DNA of 13,418 nucleotides from Caulobacteraceae bacterium (GCA_020852035.1 JADZBR010000348.1:1-13418); one strand, 5' to 3'; counted from the first letter of the stretch, positions 4,634 to 12,519 are shown. Notes: generated by a model not told the origin, from the letters alone. A program made the numbers and translations.

Positions 4634-7600
4634 TCAGAAGGTGTAGCGCAGGCCCAGGCGGACCGAACGCGGCGCCTGATAGGTGCGCGGCAGACCGTAG
4701 AACGGCGCCTGGACGCCCTTCACACCGGTCGCCGAGGTGCGCACTTCGCCCTGCTCGACCACGCGGGTCACCGTGTCGCTGTCGAACACGTTGAACACGT
4801 CGAGGATCGCCTGCAGGCGACCGCGGCCCGAATCCTCGGTGAGGATGTCGAAGCTGACGTTCAGGTCGAGCTGGCTCTGCCAATCCATACGATGCGAACC
4901 GCGGTCGACCGGGCCGCTTTCATAGCGGGCGTTGGTCTCGCCGACGGCGGCCAGCTGCGAGGCCAGCGAGCCGGCGGTGCCGACCTGCGCGCCGGTCGGG
5001 CAATACCAGCCCGAGGGCGTGCCGGAGTTCGGCGCCAGTTCGTCCACCGTGCGCGGCGTGAAGCCGATGCACCCATACGGGCGACCCGACGAGGCGGTGA
5101 AGGCGCCGCCGATGGTCAGCCGCTCGATCGGCGAATAGGTGCCGAACAGCTTGAAGGTGTGACGCCGGTCGTTCGGCAGGTTGCCGAAGGCGTGCAGCAT
5201 GTTCGACGCGTGGTCGAAGTCCTGCGTCAGCGAGGTGTCGGTCTGACCGGAGTCGGACTTGACCGCGCCTTCGTAGTTACCGCGCGAACGCGACCAGGTG
5301 TACGACCCTTGCAGGCCCCAGCGGCCGTCGAACGGACGCTCGAAGGTGAACTCCAGGGCCTTGTAGGTCCGCTTCGCCTTCGGCAGGCCGAGGTCGGCGG
5401 CGGTCAGGTCGATATACTGCGGGTTGTAGAGCGGGTTCGCCGCGCCCGACGCATCGGTCTTGGCGTCGCCCTGCAGGTCGACGAACACGCGCGTGGCCTT
5501 GCCCGGGTTCAGCAGAACGTAGGGGAAGATGGCCGAGAAGTCGTCGGCCGGATCCATCCCGGCGGTGATGCCGCAGGAGCCCTGGATGTTGTTGCGCACG
5601 CAGTAGCGATAGACGGCGTCGCCGATGGCGGTGTCTTCGATCGCCCGGCGCAGTTCGCGGTGGACCGCGCGAACGCCCACGCGCCAGTCGCTCAGCTTGC
5701 CGCCGAACTCGTCGCCGAAGGTGTGCTCATAGCCCAGCACGAACTCGCGTTCGTACATCGGCTTGATGCCGTCGGCGGCGACCGCGGCCGGATCGGGACC
5801 GCCCGGCGGGCTGTAGTAGGTCACGTCGCCGATCTGGGCGCCGACCACCGGGAGCCCGTTGTTGAGCACCAGCTTGCCGCTGCCGTCGCGCTGCGTCTGA
5901 TAGTAGGTGTCGGTGTAGACTTCGCCCGAGGACGCGCGGATCGAGGTGTTGGTGGCGATCGGCAGGTAGTAGTCGCCGACCGAACCGTAGACGCGATCGC
6001 GGCCTTCATCGAAGGGATCCCAGGTGAAGCCGATACGCGGCGCCAGCTGGTTGTCGATCTTGATGTAGCTGTCGCCCGACGAGTTCTTGTAGTCGTAGAT
6101 GTCGGCGCGCAGGCCGAGCTGCACCGTCAGGTTCGGCATGATCTCCCAGGAATCCTGGGCGTAGAGGGCCGACTGCTCGGCGCGGAACACGCCGACGTTG
6201 CGGAAGTCGATGATCTCCACGCAACCCGAGGCGCCGGCGCCGGGGGGGCAGTCGCCCTGGGCGAAGGCGTAGTAGAGGCCGCCGCCGGAATAGGCGTTCA
6301 GCGCGCTGGAGCTCAGCTTTTCAAGGTCGTAGCCGACGCGCAGGTGGTGGTCGCCGAGCGCCTTGAAGTAGAAGTCGGCGTCGATCCGGTAGGTCTCGCG
6401 CTCATCCTTGCCTTCGATGCCGAAGGGGCCGGCCTGACGGCCGAGGGAGACGTAGCTGGCGGTGGTGCCGTAGTCGAGGATGCCGGGGATCTGGGTGTAG
6501 TCGCCGTAGTCCCGATAGTTGCTGTTGATCCGGCCGTAGAGGGCCGAAACCGTGAACCAGTCGGTGAACACGCCGGTGTACTTGTAGATCTGGTTGAAGC
6601 CGCCCGCACGCTGCGCGTAGCTGAGCAGCGAACCGTCGGGGTTCGACACCGTCGGGTTGGACGGATCGGGGCCGATGTTCAGGGTGTCGCGACGGACGTT
6701 GAACTGGTTGTAGTCGGTGGTGGTCTTGTCCGAGAACAGCGTCACCTCGAGGCGATGGTTCTCGTTGAGGACGAAGTCCAGCTTACCGCCCCAGCGCGGG
6801 TCGTTGTACTTGGTCTGGACCTGGGTGCCGTTGGCGGTGATCGGGTTGGCGAAGCTGCGCGGCCCATAGGAGTTGTACGAGCGCGGGTTGTACAGGGCGA
6901 AGAAGAAGACGTGATCCTTCAGGATCGGGCCGCTGGCCCAGATCGTCTGTTCGTTCTGATTGACCTTGGAGAACTGGTTGTAGACCTGCTGGCCGACCGA
7001 GTTGTTGCCGCCGGGCGCATAGGCCAGGCCGCGATCGGCGCGCAGGGAGTTCGGCGACCAGAACGCGCTGACGCCGCCGTGGAACTCGTTGGAGCCCGAA
7101 CGGGTCACGATGTTGACGATGCCGCCGGTGCCGCGACCGTATTCGGCCGAATAGCCGCCGGTCTTGATGTCCACCGTCTGGATGAAGTCGAACGGCAGGT
7201 CGGCGTAGCCGAGGAAGGTCCGCTGGTCGGTGACGTTGAGGCCGTTGATGTAATAGACGCTTTCAGCGCCCGAGGTGCCCGAGACGGTCACGGTCGACTG
7301 GTTGCGCCGGATGCCGTTGGCCTGGATCGAGGCGTCGGTGACGCCCACGCCCGGGGTCAGCAGCGCCACCGCCGAGATGGAGCGCCCGACCGGCACGCGG
7401 TTGGCCAGGTCCTGCACATCGACCACCAGCCCGGTGTCGGTGCGGCTGAAGTCCGGGGTGCTGCGCGGGGCGGCGGTGACCACCAGTTCCGAGACGGTGC
7501 CGGAGGCCAGGGTCAGGTTCAGGGTCGAACCGCCCGGCTGCACCACGGCGCGCTGGTCGGTGACGTCCGGGAAGCCCGACGCCGACACGGTGAGGTCGTA

Positions 7601-7885
7601 GGAGCCGGCCGGCAGCGCGGTGACGCGATAGGCGCCGCTGGCGTCGGTCGTGGCGGTGCGGACCTGGCCCTGGGACGAAACGACCGTGACCGTGGCGCCC
7701 GCCACCGGGGCGCCGGCGTCGGACATGATCCGGCCGCTGAGGTTACCCGACGTATAGTCCTGCGCGCTGGCGGCGGTCGGCGCGAGGGTCGCGAGAACCG
7801 CGACGGCGCCGGGCGCGGCGATAGCCGCGACGCCCGCAAAAAGCGTGGAAGCGAGCAGGCGCCCGCGGATGGTTTGGTTTTTCAA
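4634..7885 (-). CDS. TonB-dependent receptor, Oar-like, with carboxypeptidase-regulatory domain
   Basis: A 1083-aa outer-membrane active transporter driven by TonB-ExbB-ExbD. It has a signal peptide of about 41 residues ending ASA; an Ig-like carboxypeptidase regulatory-like domain at about 47-128 (GRIMSDAGAPVAGATVTV, LPAGSYDLTVSASGF); a TonB-box-like SELVVTA at 132-138; a plug domain at about 145-265 ending AEYGRGTGGIVNIVTRSG; then a beta-barrel ending in the aromatic LRLGLRYTF expected for BAM recognition. Three cysteine pairs (546/555, 762/771, 939/962) lie in likely extracellular loops. The start is TTG at 7885, because GGAGGA lies 6 nt ahead and no in-frame ATG occurs before the domain. 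The substrate is unknown: Oar-type receptors are linked to large substrates and protein export in Myxococcus, while the adjacent oppBCA genes suggest peptides. It has its own terminator at 4577-4609. Confidence 0.95.
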   Translation of the reverse strand: MKNQTIRGRLLASTLFAGVAAIAAPGAVAVLATLAPTAASAQDYTSGNLSGRIMSDAGAPVAGATVTVVSSQGQVRTATTDASGAYRVTALPAGSYDLTVSASGFPDVTDQRAVVQPGGSTLNLTLASGTVSELVVTAAPRSTPDFSRTDTGLVVDVQDLANRVPVGRSISAVALLTPGVGVTDASIQANGIRRNQSTVTVSGTSGAESVYYINGLNVTDQRTFLGYADLPFDFIQTVDIKTGGYSAEYGRGTGGIVNIVTRSGSNEFHGGVSAFWSPNSLRADRGLAYAPGGNNSVGQQVYNQFSKVNQNEQTIWASGPILKDHVFFFALYNPRSYNSYGPRSFANPITANGTQVQTKYNDPRWGGKLDFVLNENHRLEVTLFSDKTTTDYNQFNVRRDTLNIGPDPSNPTVSNPDGSLLSYAQRAGGFNQIYKYTGVFTDWFTVSALYGRINSNYRDYGDYTQIPGILDYGTTASYVSLGRQAGPFGIEGKDERETYRIDADFYFKALGDHHLRVGYDLEKLSSSALNAYSGGGLYYAFAQGDCPPGAGASGCVEIIDFRNVGVFRAEQSALYAQDSWEIMPNLTVQLGLRADIYDYKNSSGDSYIKIDNQLAPRIGFTWDPFDEGRDRVYGSVGDYYLPIATNTSIRASSGEVYTDTYYQTQRDGSGKLVLNNGLPVVGAQIGDVTYYSPPGGPDPAAVAADGIKPMYEREFVLGYEHTFGDEFGGKLSDWRVGVRAVHRELRRAIEDTAIGDAVYRYCVRNNIQGSCGITAGMDPADDFSAIFPYVLLNPGKATRVFVDLQGDAKTDASGAANPLYNPQYIDLTAADLGLPKAKRTYKALEFTFERPFDGRWGLQGSYTWSRSRGNYEGAVKSDSGQTDTSLTQDFDHASNMLHAFGNLPNDRRHTFKLFGTYSPIERLTIGGAFTASSGRPYGCIGFTPRTVDELAPNSGTPSGWYCPTGAQVGTAGSLASQLAAVGETNARYESGPVDRGSHRMDWQSQLDLNVSFDILTEDSGRGRLQAILDVFNVFDSDTVTRVVEQGEVRTSATGVKGVQAPFYGLPRTYQAPRSVRLGLRYTF

Positions 7886-7969
7886 GTTTGGTCCTCCAGC
7901 GGCGGCCGGCTCTTGTGGAGCCAGGGGTCAGCCGCGCCCCGATAGATAGAATCCCAGATGGTGATCCAT

Positions 7970-8012
7970 CCGGTTGGGACCGGAGTTACGTAACAAGGTT
8001 CAAGTCGGTCAA
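7970..8012 (-). promoter_or_regulatory. Possible control region of the receptor gene
   Basis: The perfect palindrome GTTACGTAAC (7985-7994) lies about 100 nt ahead of the receptor start. GTTACG occurs again at 8016-8021. On the minus strand a -35-like TTGACC (8012-8007) lies just upstream of the palindrome, but no convincing -10 is seen. CCGGT-TGGG-ACCGG (7970-7983) could form a small hairpin in the leader. The palindrome may be a regulator site; this is inference. Confidence 0.3.
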
Positions 8013-8111
8013 TCCGTTACGCCTAGAACGTCTCCTGTTCTCGCCGGTAGTCGCTTTTCCGCAACAGTTATGTCGTGAAATAGGTGGGGGATGAACGATT
8101 CCTTGCCGTGA

Positions 8112-8130
8112 CCGCCCCTTGCGGGGGCGG
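8112..8130 (-). terminator. GC-rich hairpin after oppA
   Basis: CCGCCCC (8112-8118) pairs with GGGGCGG (8124-8130) around TTGCG. It lies 54 nt beyond the oppA stop on the minus strand and could slow or end the opp transcript before the receptor gene. There is no U-rich tail, so termination here is uncertain. The G-rich stretch 8148-8180 lies between it and oppA. Confidence 0.4.
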
Positions 8131-8183
8131 CGCGCCCCGCGACGTCAGGGGCGGCGGCGCGGGGCGGCGAACGGGGCGGGCGG

Positions 8184-9860
8184 CTATCCGGCCGGCGCGG
8201 GCGCGCCCTTGCCCTTCACGCAGAGCAGCCGGGTCGGGTGGTGATCCACCAGGTTGTCGACCCAGCCGGTGACCTTCGGATTCACCAGGTTCTTGTTGAT
8301 GTAGAAGAACACCGGCGCGACCGTCGCGTCGTTCAGCATGATGCTCTCGGCCTTCGCCAGATACCCGGCGCGCACCGCCGCGTCCGGCTCGTTGTCGGCC
8401 TTCAGCAGCAGGGCGTCAAAGGCGGGGTTCTTGTAGTCGCCGTAGTTCTGCGAGCCGGTCGAGGAGTTCTGTAGGTAGAGGAAGCTCATCGGGTCGTTGT
8501 AGTCGGCGATCCAGGCCGCGTCGGCGACCTCGAAATCGCGCGAGCGGTAGGCGGCGTAGGCGATCTGGGTCTCGTTCTGCGCCAGGCTCACATCGACGCC
8601 GATCTCGCGCCAGTCGGCCTGCACGGCGGGCATGAACAGCATCGGGTCGGGCGTGTTGCGATGCTTGATCTCGATCTTCAGCGGATGGTTCGGCCCATAG
8701 CCGGCTTCGGCCAGCAGGCGGCGCGCCTCGGCCTGACGCTTGGCCAGCGGCCAGGCGGCCCACGGCGGCGGCGTGGCGGGCGAGTAGTTCGCCACCCCGG
8801 GCGGCACGAAGGTGAAGGCCGGCTCCTGGCCGCCGCGCAGCAGCTTCCTGGTGATGAAGTCGCGGTCGATGGCCATCGTCAGCGCCTGGCGCACGCGCTT
8901 GTCCTTCAGCGCCGGCACGTTGGTGTTGAAGGCCATGTAGGCGACGCCGAGGTAGGTGTGGGTGCGCACGTAGCCGGGCAGTTCCTTGCGCAGGAAGCTG
9001 ATGCGGTTGGACTGGATGTCGGTGTTGACGTCGAGCTCGCCGCGCTTGACCCGCCGTTCGGCGCTGATCGCGTCATTGGTGGGATAGTAGTAGATCTCGT
9101 CCACGCAGACCGTGTCGGCTGCGTAGAAGCGCGGATTCTTCACCGCCTTGACATGGTCGCCCAGTTTCCACTCGACGACGGTGTAGGCGCCGTTGCCGAC
9201 GAAGCGGCCGGGCTGACTCCAGGCGTCGCCGTATTTCTCCACCATGTGCTTGGGCACCGGGAACATGGTCTGGTGCTTGGCCAGTTCCGGCAGGTAGGGC
9301 GCCGGATGCTCCAGCTGGATCTCCAGGGTGCGCGGCCCGAGCGCGCGCGCGCCCAGGCTCTCGACCGGCGCCTTGCCCTCGTTCACCGCCTGCGCGCCCT
9401 TCATGAAATAGAGCAGGCTGGCGTATTCGGCCGCCGTCTTGGGATCGAGGATGCGGCGGAAGGAGAAGACGAAGTCGTCGGCCGTCACCGGCGCCCCGTC
9501 CGACCAGGTGGCGTCGATCAGGTGAAAGACCCAGGTCTTGCCGTCGGCGCTGGTCTCCCAGCTTGCGGCCATGCCCGGCACGGTTCCGCCGTCGGCGCTG
9601 TCCTGGGTCAGCCCCATCAGCGAGTCCGCGAGGATGCGGTATTCCCAGGTGCCGGTGGCCTTGTGCGGGTCGAGCGTGGCCGGTTCCGAGGCGTTGCCAT
9701 ACTGCAGGCAGACCTTGCCCGCCGGGCAGTCCGGGCGCGAGGGGCCGCCGCCGCAGGAAGTCAGGACGGCGGCGCAGGCCAGCAGCAGCAGATTGCGCGC
9801 CGCGCGGCCCGCCGTGCGCAAGGTGACGATCGTGGAGCGGCGCATGGGGAGGGAGCTCAT
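8184..9860 (-). CDS. oppA: Oligopeptide ABC transporter substrate-binding lipoprotein OppA
   Basis: A 558-aa solute-binding protein, family 5 (extracellular peptide-binding), delivering peptides to OppBC. A lipoprotein signal is present: LLLLACAAVLTSC with the lipobox Cys at 36, so it should be membrane-anchored in the periplasm. OppA-like segments follow in order: SEPATLDPHKATGTWEYRI (58-76), WSDGAPVTADDFVFSF (119-134), WSQPGRFVGNGAYTV (214-228), DVRV-like DKRVRQALTMAIDRD (320-334), and ADYNDPMSF (452-460), which aligns with the ADYNEP segment of E. coli OppA holding the Asp that binds the peptide amino terminus. The ATG at 9860 overlaps the TGA of oppC (ATGA) and AAGGA precedes it. The frame is open further upstream, but that part is antisense-shadow sequence inside oppC. 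Oddly, oppA comes last in the operon and no ATPase gene follows. Confidence 0.93.
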   Translation of the reverse strand: MSSLPMRRSTIVTLRTAGRAARNLLLLACAAVLTSCGGGPSRPDCPAGKVCLQYGNASEPATLDPHKATGTWEYRILADSLMGLTQDSADGGTVPGMAASWETSADGKTWVFHLIDATWSDGAPVTADDFVFSFRRILDPKTAAEYASLLYFMKGAQAVNEGKAPVESLGARALGPRTLEIQLEHPAPYLPELAKHQTMFPVPKHMVEKYGDAWSQPGRFVGNGAYTVVEWKLGDHVKAVKNPRFYAADTVCVDEIYYYPTNDAISAERRVKRGELDVNTDIQSNRISFLRKELPGYVRTHTYLGVAYMAFNTNVPALKDKRVRQALTMAIDRDFITRKLLRGGQEPAFTFVPPGVANYSPATPPPWAAWPLAKRQAEARRLLAEAGYGPNHPLKIEIKHRNTPDPMLFMPAVQADWREIGVDVSLAQNETQIAYAAYRSRDFEVADAAWIADYNDPMSFLYLQNSSTGSQNYGDYKNPAFDALLLKADNEPDAAVRAGYLAKAESIMLNDATVAPVFFYINKNLVNPKVTGWVDNLVDHHPTRLLCVKGKGAPAPAG

Positions 9861-10762
9861 CTGTCCTTCGGGTCGAGCGCGTCGCGCAGGCCGTCGCCGA
9901 TGAAGTTGAAGCACATCAGCGTCACCACCATCGTGATCGACGGGAACACCAGCAGCCACCAGGCCAGTTCCATGTCCTGCGCGCCGTTGTTGATCAGGGT
10001 GCCGAGCGAGGCCATCGGCGGCTGCACCCCAAGGCCCAGGAACGACAGGAAGCTCTCCGAAAGGATCACCGCCGGGATCGTCAGGGTGACATAGACCACC
10101 ACCGGGCCCAGCAGGTTCGGGACGATATGCTTGCCGATGATGGCGCCCTGCTTCAGGCCCGCCGCGCGGGCCGCCTCGACGAATTCCTTGTGCTTCAGCG
10201 CCATCGTCTGGCCGCGCACGATCCGCGACATGGTCAGCCACTCGACCGCGCCGATGGCCACGAAGATCAGGATGATGTTCGAGCCGAACGTCACCATCAG
10301 AAGGATCACGAAGAAGATGAAGGGCAGCGAGTAGAGCACGTCGACGACGCGCATCATCACCTCGTCCAGCCGGCCGCCGAAGAAGCCGGCGACCGCGCCC
10401 CAGATCACGCCGATGATCAGCGAGACGACCGTGGCCACCAGGCCGATGGCCAGCGAAACCCTGAGGCCCATCAGGAGGCGCGCCAGCAGGTCGCGTCCCA
10501 GCGAGTCCGTGCCCAGCAGGTGCCCCGCCACGCCGGGACCCACCCAGACGTCGTTCTTGTTGATCGTGTCGTAGTGGAAGGGCACGAGATACGGCCCGAC
10601 GATCGCGGCCACGACCAGCAGGCCCAGCACGATCATGCCGGCCACGGCGGCCTTGTTGTGCAGCAGGCGCCGGCGCGCGTCGTCCCAGAGGCTGCGGCCC
10701 TTGGCGGCCTTCTGGACCAGTTCGGCCCGCTGCGGCGAGCCGGGGGTGATGGCGAGGGTCAT
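9857..10762 (-). CDS. oppC: Oligopeptide ABC transporter permease OppC
   Basis: A 301-aa inner-membrane permease, one half of the Opp channel. The N-terminal cytoplasmic region (about 1-38) is followed by a first membrane segment (VAGMIVLGLLVVAAIVGPYL, 40-59). The periplasmic loop then holds LLGTDSLGRDLLARLL (82-97), the OppC/DppC signature. The core has further membrane segments at about 102-130, 145-175 and 218-242, and one near 268-288. The EAA loop, which docks to the ATPase, is at 194-213 (FVEAARAAGLKQGAIIGKHI). The ATG (10762-10760) overlaps the TGA of oppB and its own TGA overlaps the oppA ATG, so the three genes are translationally coupled. Length is normal for the family. Confidence 0.95.
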   Translation of the reverse strand: MTLAITPGSPQRAELVQKAAKGRSLWDDARRRLLHNKAAVAGMIVLGLLVVAAIVGPYLVPFHYDTINKNDVWVGPGVAGHLLGTDSLGRDLLARLLMGLRVSLAIGLVATVVSLIIGVIWGAVAGFFGGRLDEVMMRVVDVLYSLPFIFFVILLMVTFGSNIILIFVAIGAVEWLTMSRIVRGQTMALKHKEFVEAARAAGLKQGAIIGKHIVPNLLGPVVVYVTLTIPAVILSESFLSFLGLGVQPPMASLGTLINNGAQDMELAWWLLVFPSITMVVTLMCFNFIGDGLRDALDPKDR

Positions 10763-11682
10763 GCCAGCTTCACCCGCGGGTCGAGCATCGCATAGAGCAG
10801 GTCGGCGATCAGGTTCAGGATCAGGATCAGGGCGGCGTAGAAGATCACCATGCCCATGACCACGGTGTAGTCGCGCTGCAGGGCGCTGATGACGAAGAAC
10901 TTGCCCAGGCCCGGCAGGTTGAAGATCTTCTCCACCACCAGCGAGCCGGTGAGCAGCCCCGCGCAGGCCGGGCCGAGGTAGCTGACCAGCGGCAGAATGG
11001 CGGCGCGCAGGGCGTGGCGGCTGACGATGCGGTGCTCCGGCAGGCCCTTGGCGCGGGCCGTCCGCACATAGTTCGACCGCAGCACCTCGATCATGCCGGC
11101 GCGGGTGAGGCGCGAGATGATGGCGATCTGCGGCAGGGCCAGGACGGTGATCGGCAGGATCAGGTTGGGCAGCGCCCCGTTGTTCCACCCCGCCGTCGGC
11201 AGCCAGCCGAGCTTGGAGGCGAACACCAGCACCAGCAGCGGCGCCGTCACGAAGGTGGGAATACAGACGCCGAGGATGGCGATCCCCATCGTCACATAGT
11301 CCATCGTCCCGTTCTGCCGGAGCGCGGCGATCACCCCCAGCGACACCCCGATCAAGGCCGCCAGGGTGATGGCCGAGAGGCCGAGGATCAGGCTGACCTT
11401 GTAGTTCTCGCCCAGGATCTGCAGCACGCTCTTGTCGCGGTATTTCAGCGACGGGCCGAAGTCGCCGCGCACGGCGTCCTTCAGGTAGTTCACGTACTGC
11501 TCGCCGAGCGGCTTATCCATGCCGTACTTGGCCATGACGTTCCGCTCGATCTCCGGCGAGAGCTTGCGGTCCATGTCGAAGGGGGAGCCCGGCGCGGCCC
11601 GCATCATGAAGAAGGCGGCGGTGACCACCAGGAAGAGGGTGGGGATGGCGACCAACAATCGTCGGCCGATGAAACGGAACAT
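10759..11682 (-). CDS. oppB: Oligopeptide ABC transporter permease OppB
   Basis: A 307-aa inner-membrane permease partner of OppC. It starts with the typical MFRFIGRRLLVAIPTLFLVV membrane segment, then PGSPFD and a periplasmic loop (KYGMDKPLGEQYVNYL, 52-67; RGDFGPSLKYR, 72-82), four to five membrane segments, and the EAA loop at 205-224 (YVRTARAKGLPEHRIVSRHA). The segment EKIFNLPGLGKFF (251-263) is an OppB/DppB hallmark. The ATG at 11682 has only a weak upstream purine-rich stretch. It is the first gene of the oppBCA unit, with 111 nt separating it from the inhibitor gene upstream and a TTGACA hexamer in that gap. No oppD/oppF ATPase lies in the window. Confidence 0.95.
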   Translation of the reverse strand: MFRFIGRRLLVAIPTLFLVVTAAFFMMRAAPGSPFDMDRKLSPEIERNVMAKYGMDKPLGEQYVNYLKDAVRGDFGPSLKYRDKSVLQILGENYKVSLILGLSAITLAALIGVSLGVIAALRQNGTMDYVTMGIAILGVCIPTFVTAPLLVLVFASKLGWLPTAGWNNGALPNLILPITVLALPQIAIISRLTRAGMIEVLRSNYVRTARAKGLPEHRIVSRHALRAAILPLVSYLGPACAGLLTGSLVVEKIFNLPGLGKFFVISALQRDYTVVMGMVIFYAALILILNLIADLLYAMLDPRVKLA

Positions 11683-11734
11683 CTAAGGGTCCGGTGAAAC
11701 GTGGAGCCGCCGTGCGCGCGGCATGGTTGACGCG

Positions 11735-11763
11735 AAACTTTCATCCGCCCCGGGGGATGTCAA
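11735..11763 (-). promoter_or_regulatory. Candidate promoter of oppBCA
   Basis: On the minus strand a perfect TTGACA (11763-11758) is followed after 17 nt by AAGTTT (11740-11735), a poor -10 match. It lies in the 111-nt gap ahead of oppB and leaves a leader of about 45 nt. If real, it uncouples oppBCA from the inhibitor gene upstream; the weak -10 keeps confidence low. Confidence 0.3.
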
Positions 11764-11793
11764 CGCGGGGCGCCTGGCCCGGCGCGGCCAAGC

Positions 11794-12393
11794 TCACCCG
11801 CAGGCCACGTCGCGCACCCGCCCGTTGCGGTTCAGGTCGATGTTCAGGCGGCCGATCCGGTAGTCCCGGGTGTAGCCGCGGCCGGGCTCGCGGACACGCA
11901 GCTGATCGGCGCTCGCCGCCCGCTGGGCCCGCGCGCCGAGCGCCGGCGTGTAGCGCTGACCGACCGCGAACCGCGCGGCGTTCGCATCGCACCGGGCCGC
12001 CGGCGGCCGGCCGTGGGCGGCGCGGCGATACTCCGCCTCAGGGAATCTCGCCGCGGTGCAGAGCGAGGCGCGCAGCGCCCCGCCCTCCCCGGCGTTGGCG
12101 ATCACCAACGCGGGCGCGCCGCGCGCGAAGCGCATGCCGCAGGCGGCGGAGTCCAGCCGGTGGCGAACGGTGATCTCCCGCGCCGGCCGGCCCTTCAGGA
12201 CCTCCTGCACGCGGAACTTGGTGACCGCCTCTCCCCGGCGATTGGAACTGGACGAGATCGGCACGCCCTTGAACATCACGTCGGCGGCCTCGAGCTGGGC
12301 CGCGGCGCTGGCCGGCGGCAGGCAGCTGCAGGCCAGGGCCGGCGCGGCGACGGCGGCCAGGATCGAGCCGAGGGCGAGAGCGGCGGGGCGCAT
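11794..12393 (-). CDS. Putative secreted dual protease inhibitor: TIMP/NTR-like domain plus I78-type domain
   Basis: A 199-aa exported protein. The signal peptide (1-21) ends ALA, so signal peptidase I would leave Cys22 as the first mature residue, in CSCLPPASA. In mature numbering the first four cysteines are 1, 3, 64 and 91, close to the C1-C70 and C3-C99 disulfides of TIMP N-domains, which also begin C-x-C-x-P-P and inhibit metalloproteases through Cys1. The segment ADVMFKGVPIS and the FRVQEVLKGRPAREITVRH strand fit an NTR/OB-like barrel. The C-terminal part (135-199) runs from CDANAARFAVGQRYTPAL through REPG and ends DYRIGRLNIDLNRNGRVRDV plus ACG, the layout of peptidase inhibitor family I78, bounded by C135 and C198. 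GGGAGGA ahead of the ATG at 12393 decides the start over 12435. The lipobox match is poor, so it is probably soluble periplasmic or secreted. It sits 111 nt upstream of oppB. Both domain calls are pattern recognition; activity is unproven. Confidence 0.78.
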   Translation of the reverse strand: MRPAALALGSILAAVAAPALACSCLPPASAAAQLEAADVMFKGVPISSSSNRRGEAVTKFRVQEVLKGRPAREITVRHRLDSAACGMRFARGAPALVIANAGEGGALRASLCTAARFPEAEYRRAAHGRPPAARCDANAARFAVGQRYTPALGARAQRAASADQLRVREPGRGYTRDYRIGRLNIDLNRNGRVRDVACG

Positions 12394-12463
12394 GGGTGTC
12401 CTCCCTAAAATCTGGCCGGACCTTGCCCGGCTCATGCTGACGGGAAGGTGAACCGGCGAGGCG

Positions 12464-12508
12464 GCCCCGCGGTTCGGCGGGGCGTCCCTTCTCCCGCAAG
12501 GGAGAAGG
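12464..12508. repeat. Two adjacent hairpins after the pentapeptide gene
   Basis: CCTTCTCCC (12487-12495) and GGGAGAAGG (12500-12508) form a perfect 9-bp stem with a GCAA loop; next to it GCCCCGC (12464-12470) pairs with GCGGGGC (12477-12483). They begin 11 nt past the pentapeptide gene's stop on the minus strand and could terminate or attenuate the transcript ahead of the inhibitor gene. No U-rich tail follows. The first hairpin looks like a widespread intergenic repeat type in related genomes (from memory). Confidence 0.5.
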
Positions 12509-12519
12509 ACTTCGCCACC

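Noticed and set aside
4892..7945. A 1017-aa open frame on the plus strand opposite the receptor gene
   Set aside because: It is the antisense shadow of a long GC-rich gene: composition is dominated by A, G, V, R, D with no domain pattern, while the minus strand encodes a textbook TonB-dependent receptor with signal peptide and terminator.
8184..9860. OppA as a DppA-type or nickel-binding protein
   Set aside because: The WSQPG...NGAYT and ADYNDP segments follow the OppA pattern; no heme or nickel-specific features were seen, though ligand specificity is not proven.
9861..10241. N-terminal extension of the OppA frame
   Set aside because: The extra sequence overlaps oppC out of frame and lacks a signal peptide; the ATG at 9860 gives a lipoprotein signal, a ribosome binding site and an ATGA overlap.
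12394..12435. Upstream start of the putative inhibitor
   Set aside because: A start at 12435 would put charged residues and 14 extra codons ahead of the signal peptide; GGGAGGA directly precedes the ATG at 12393.
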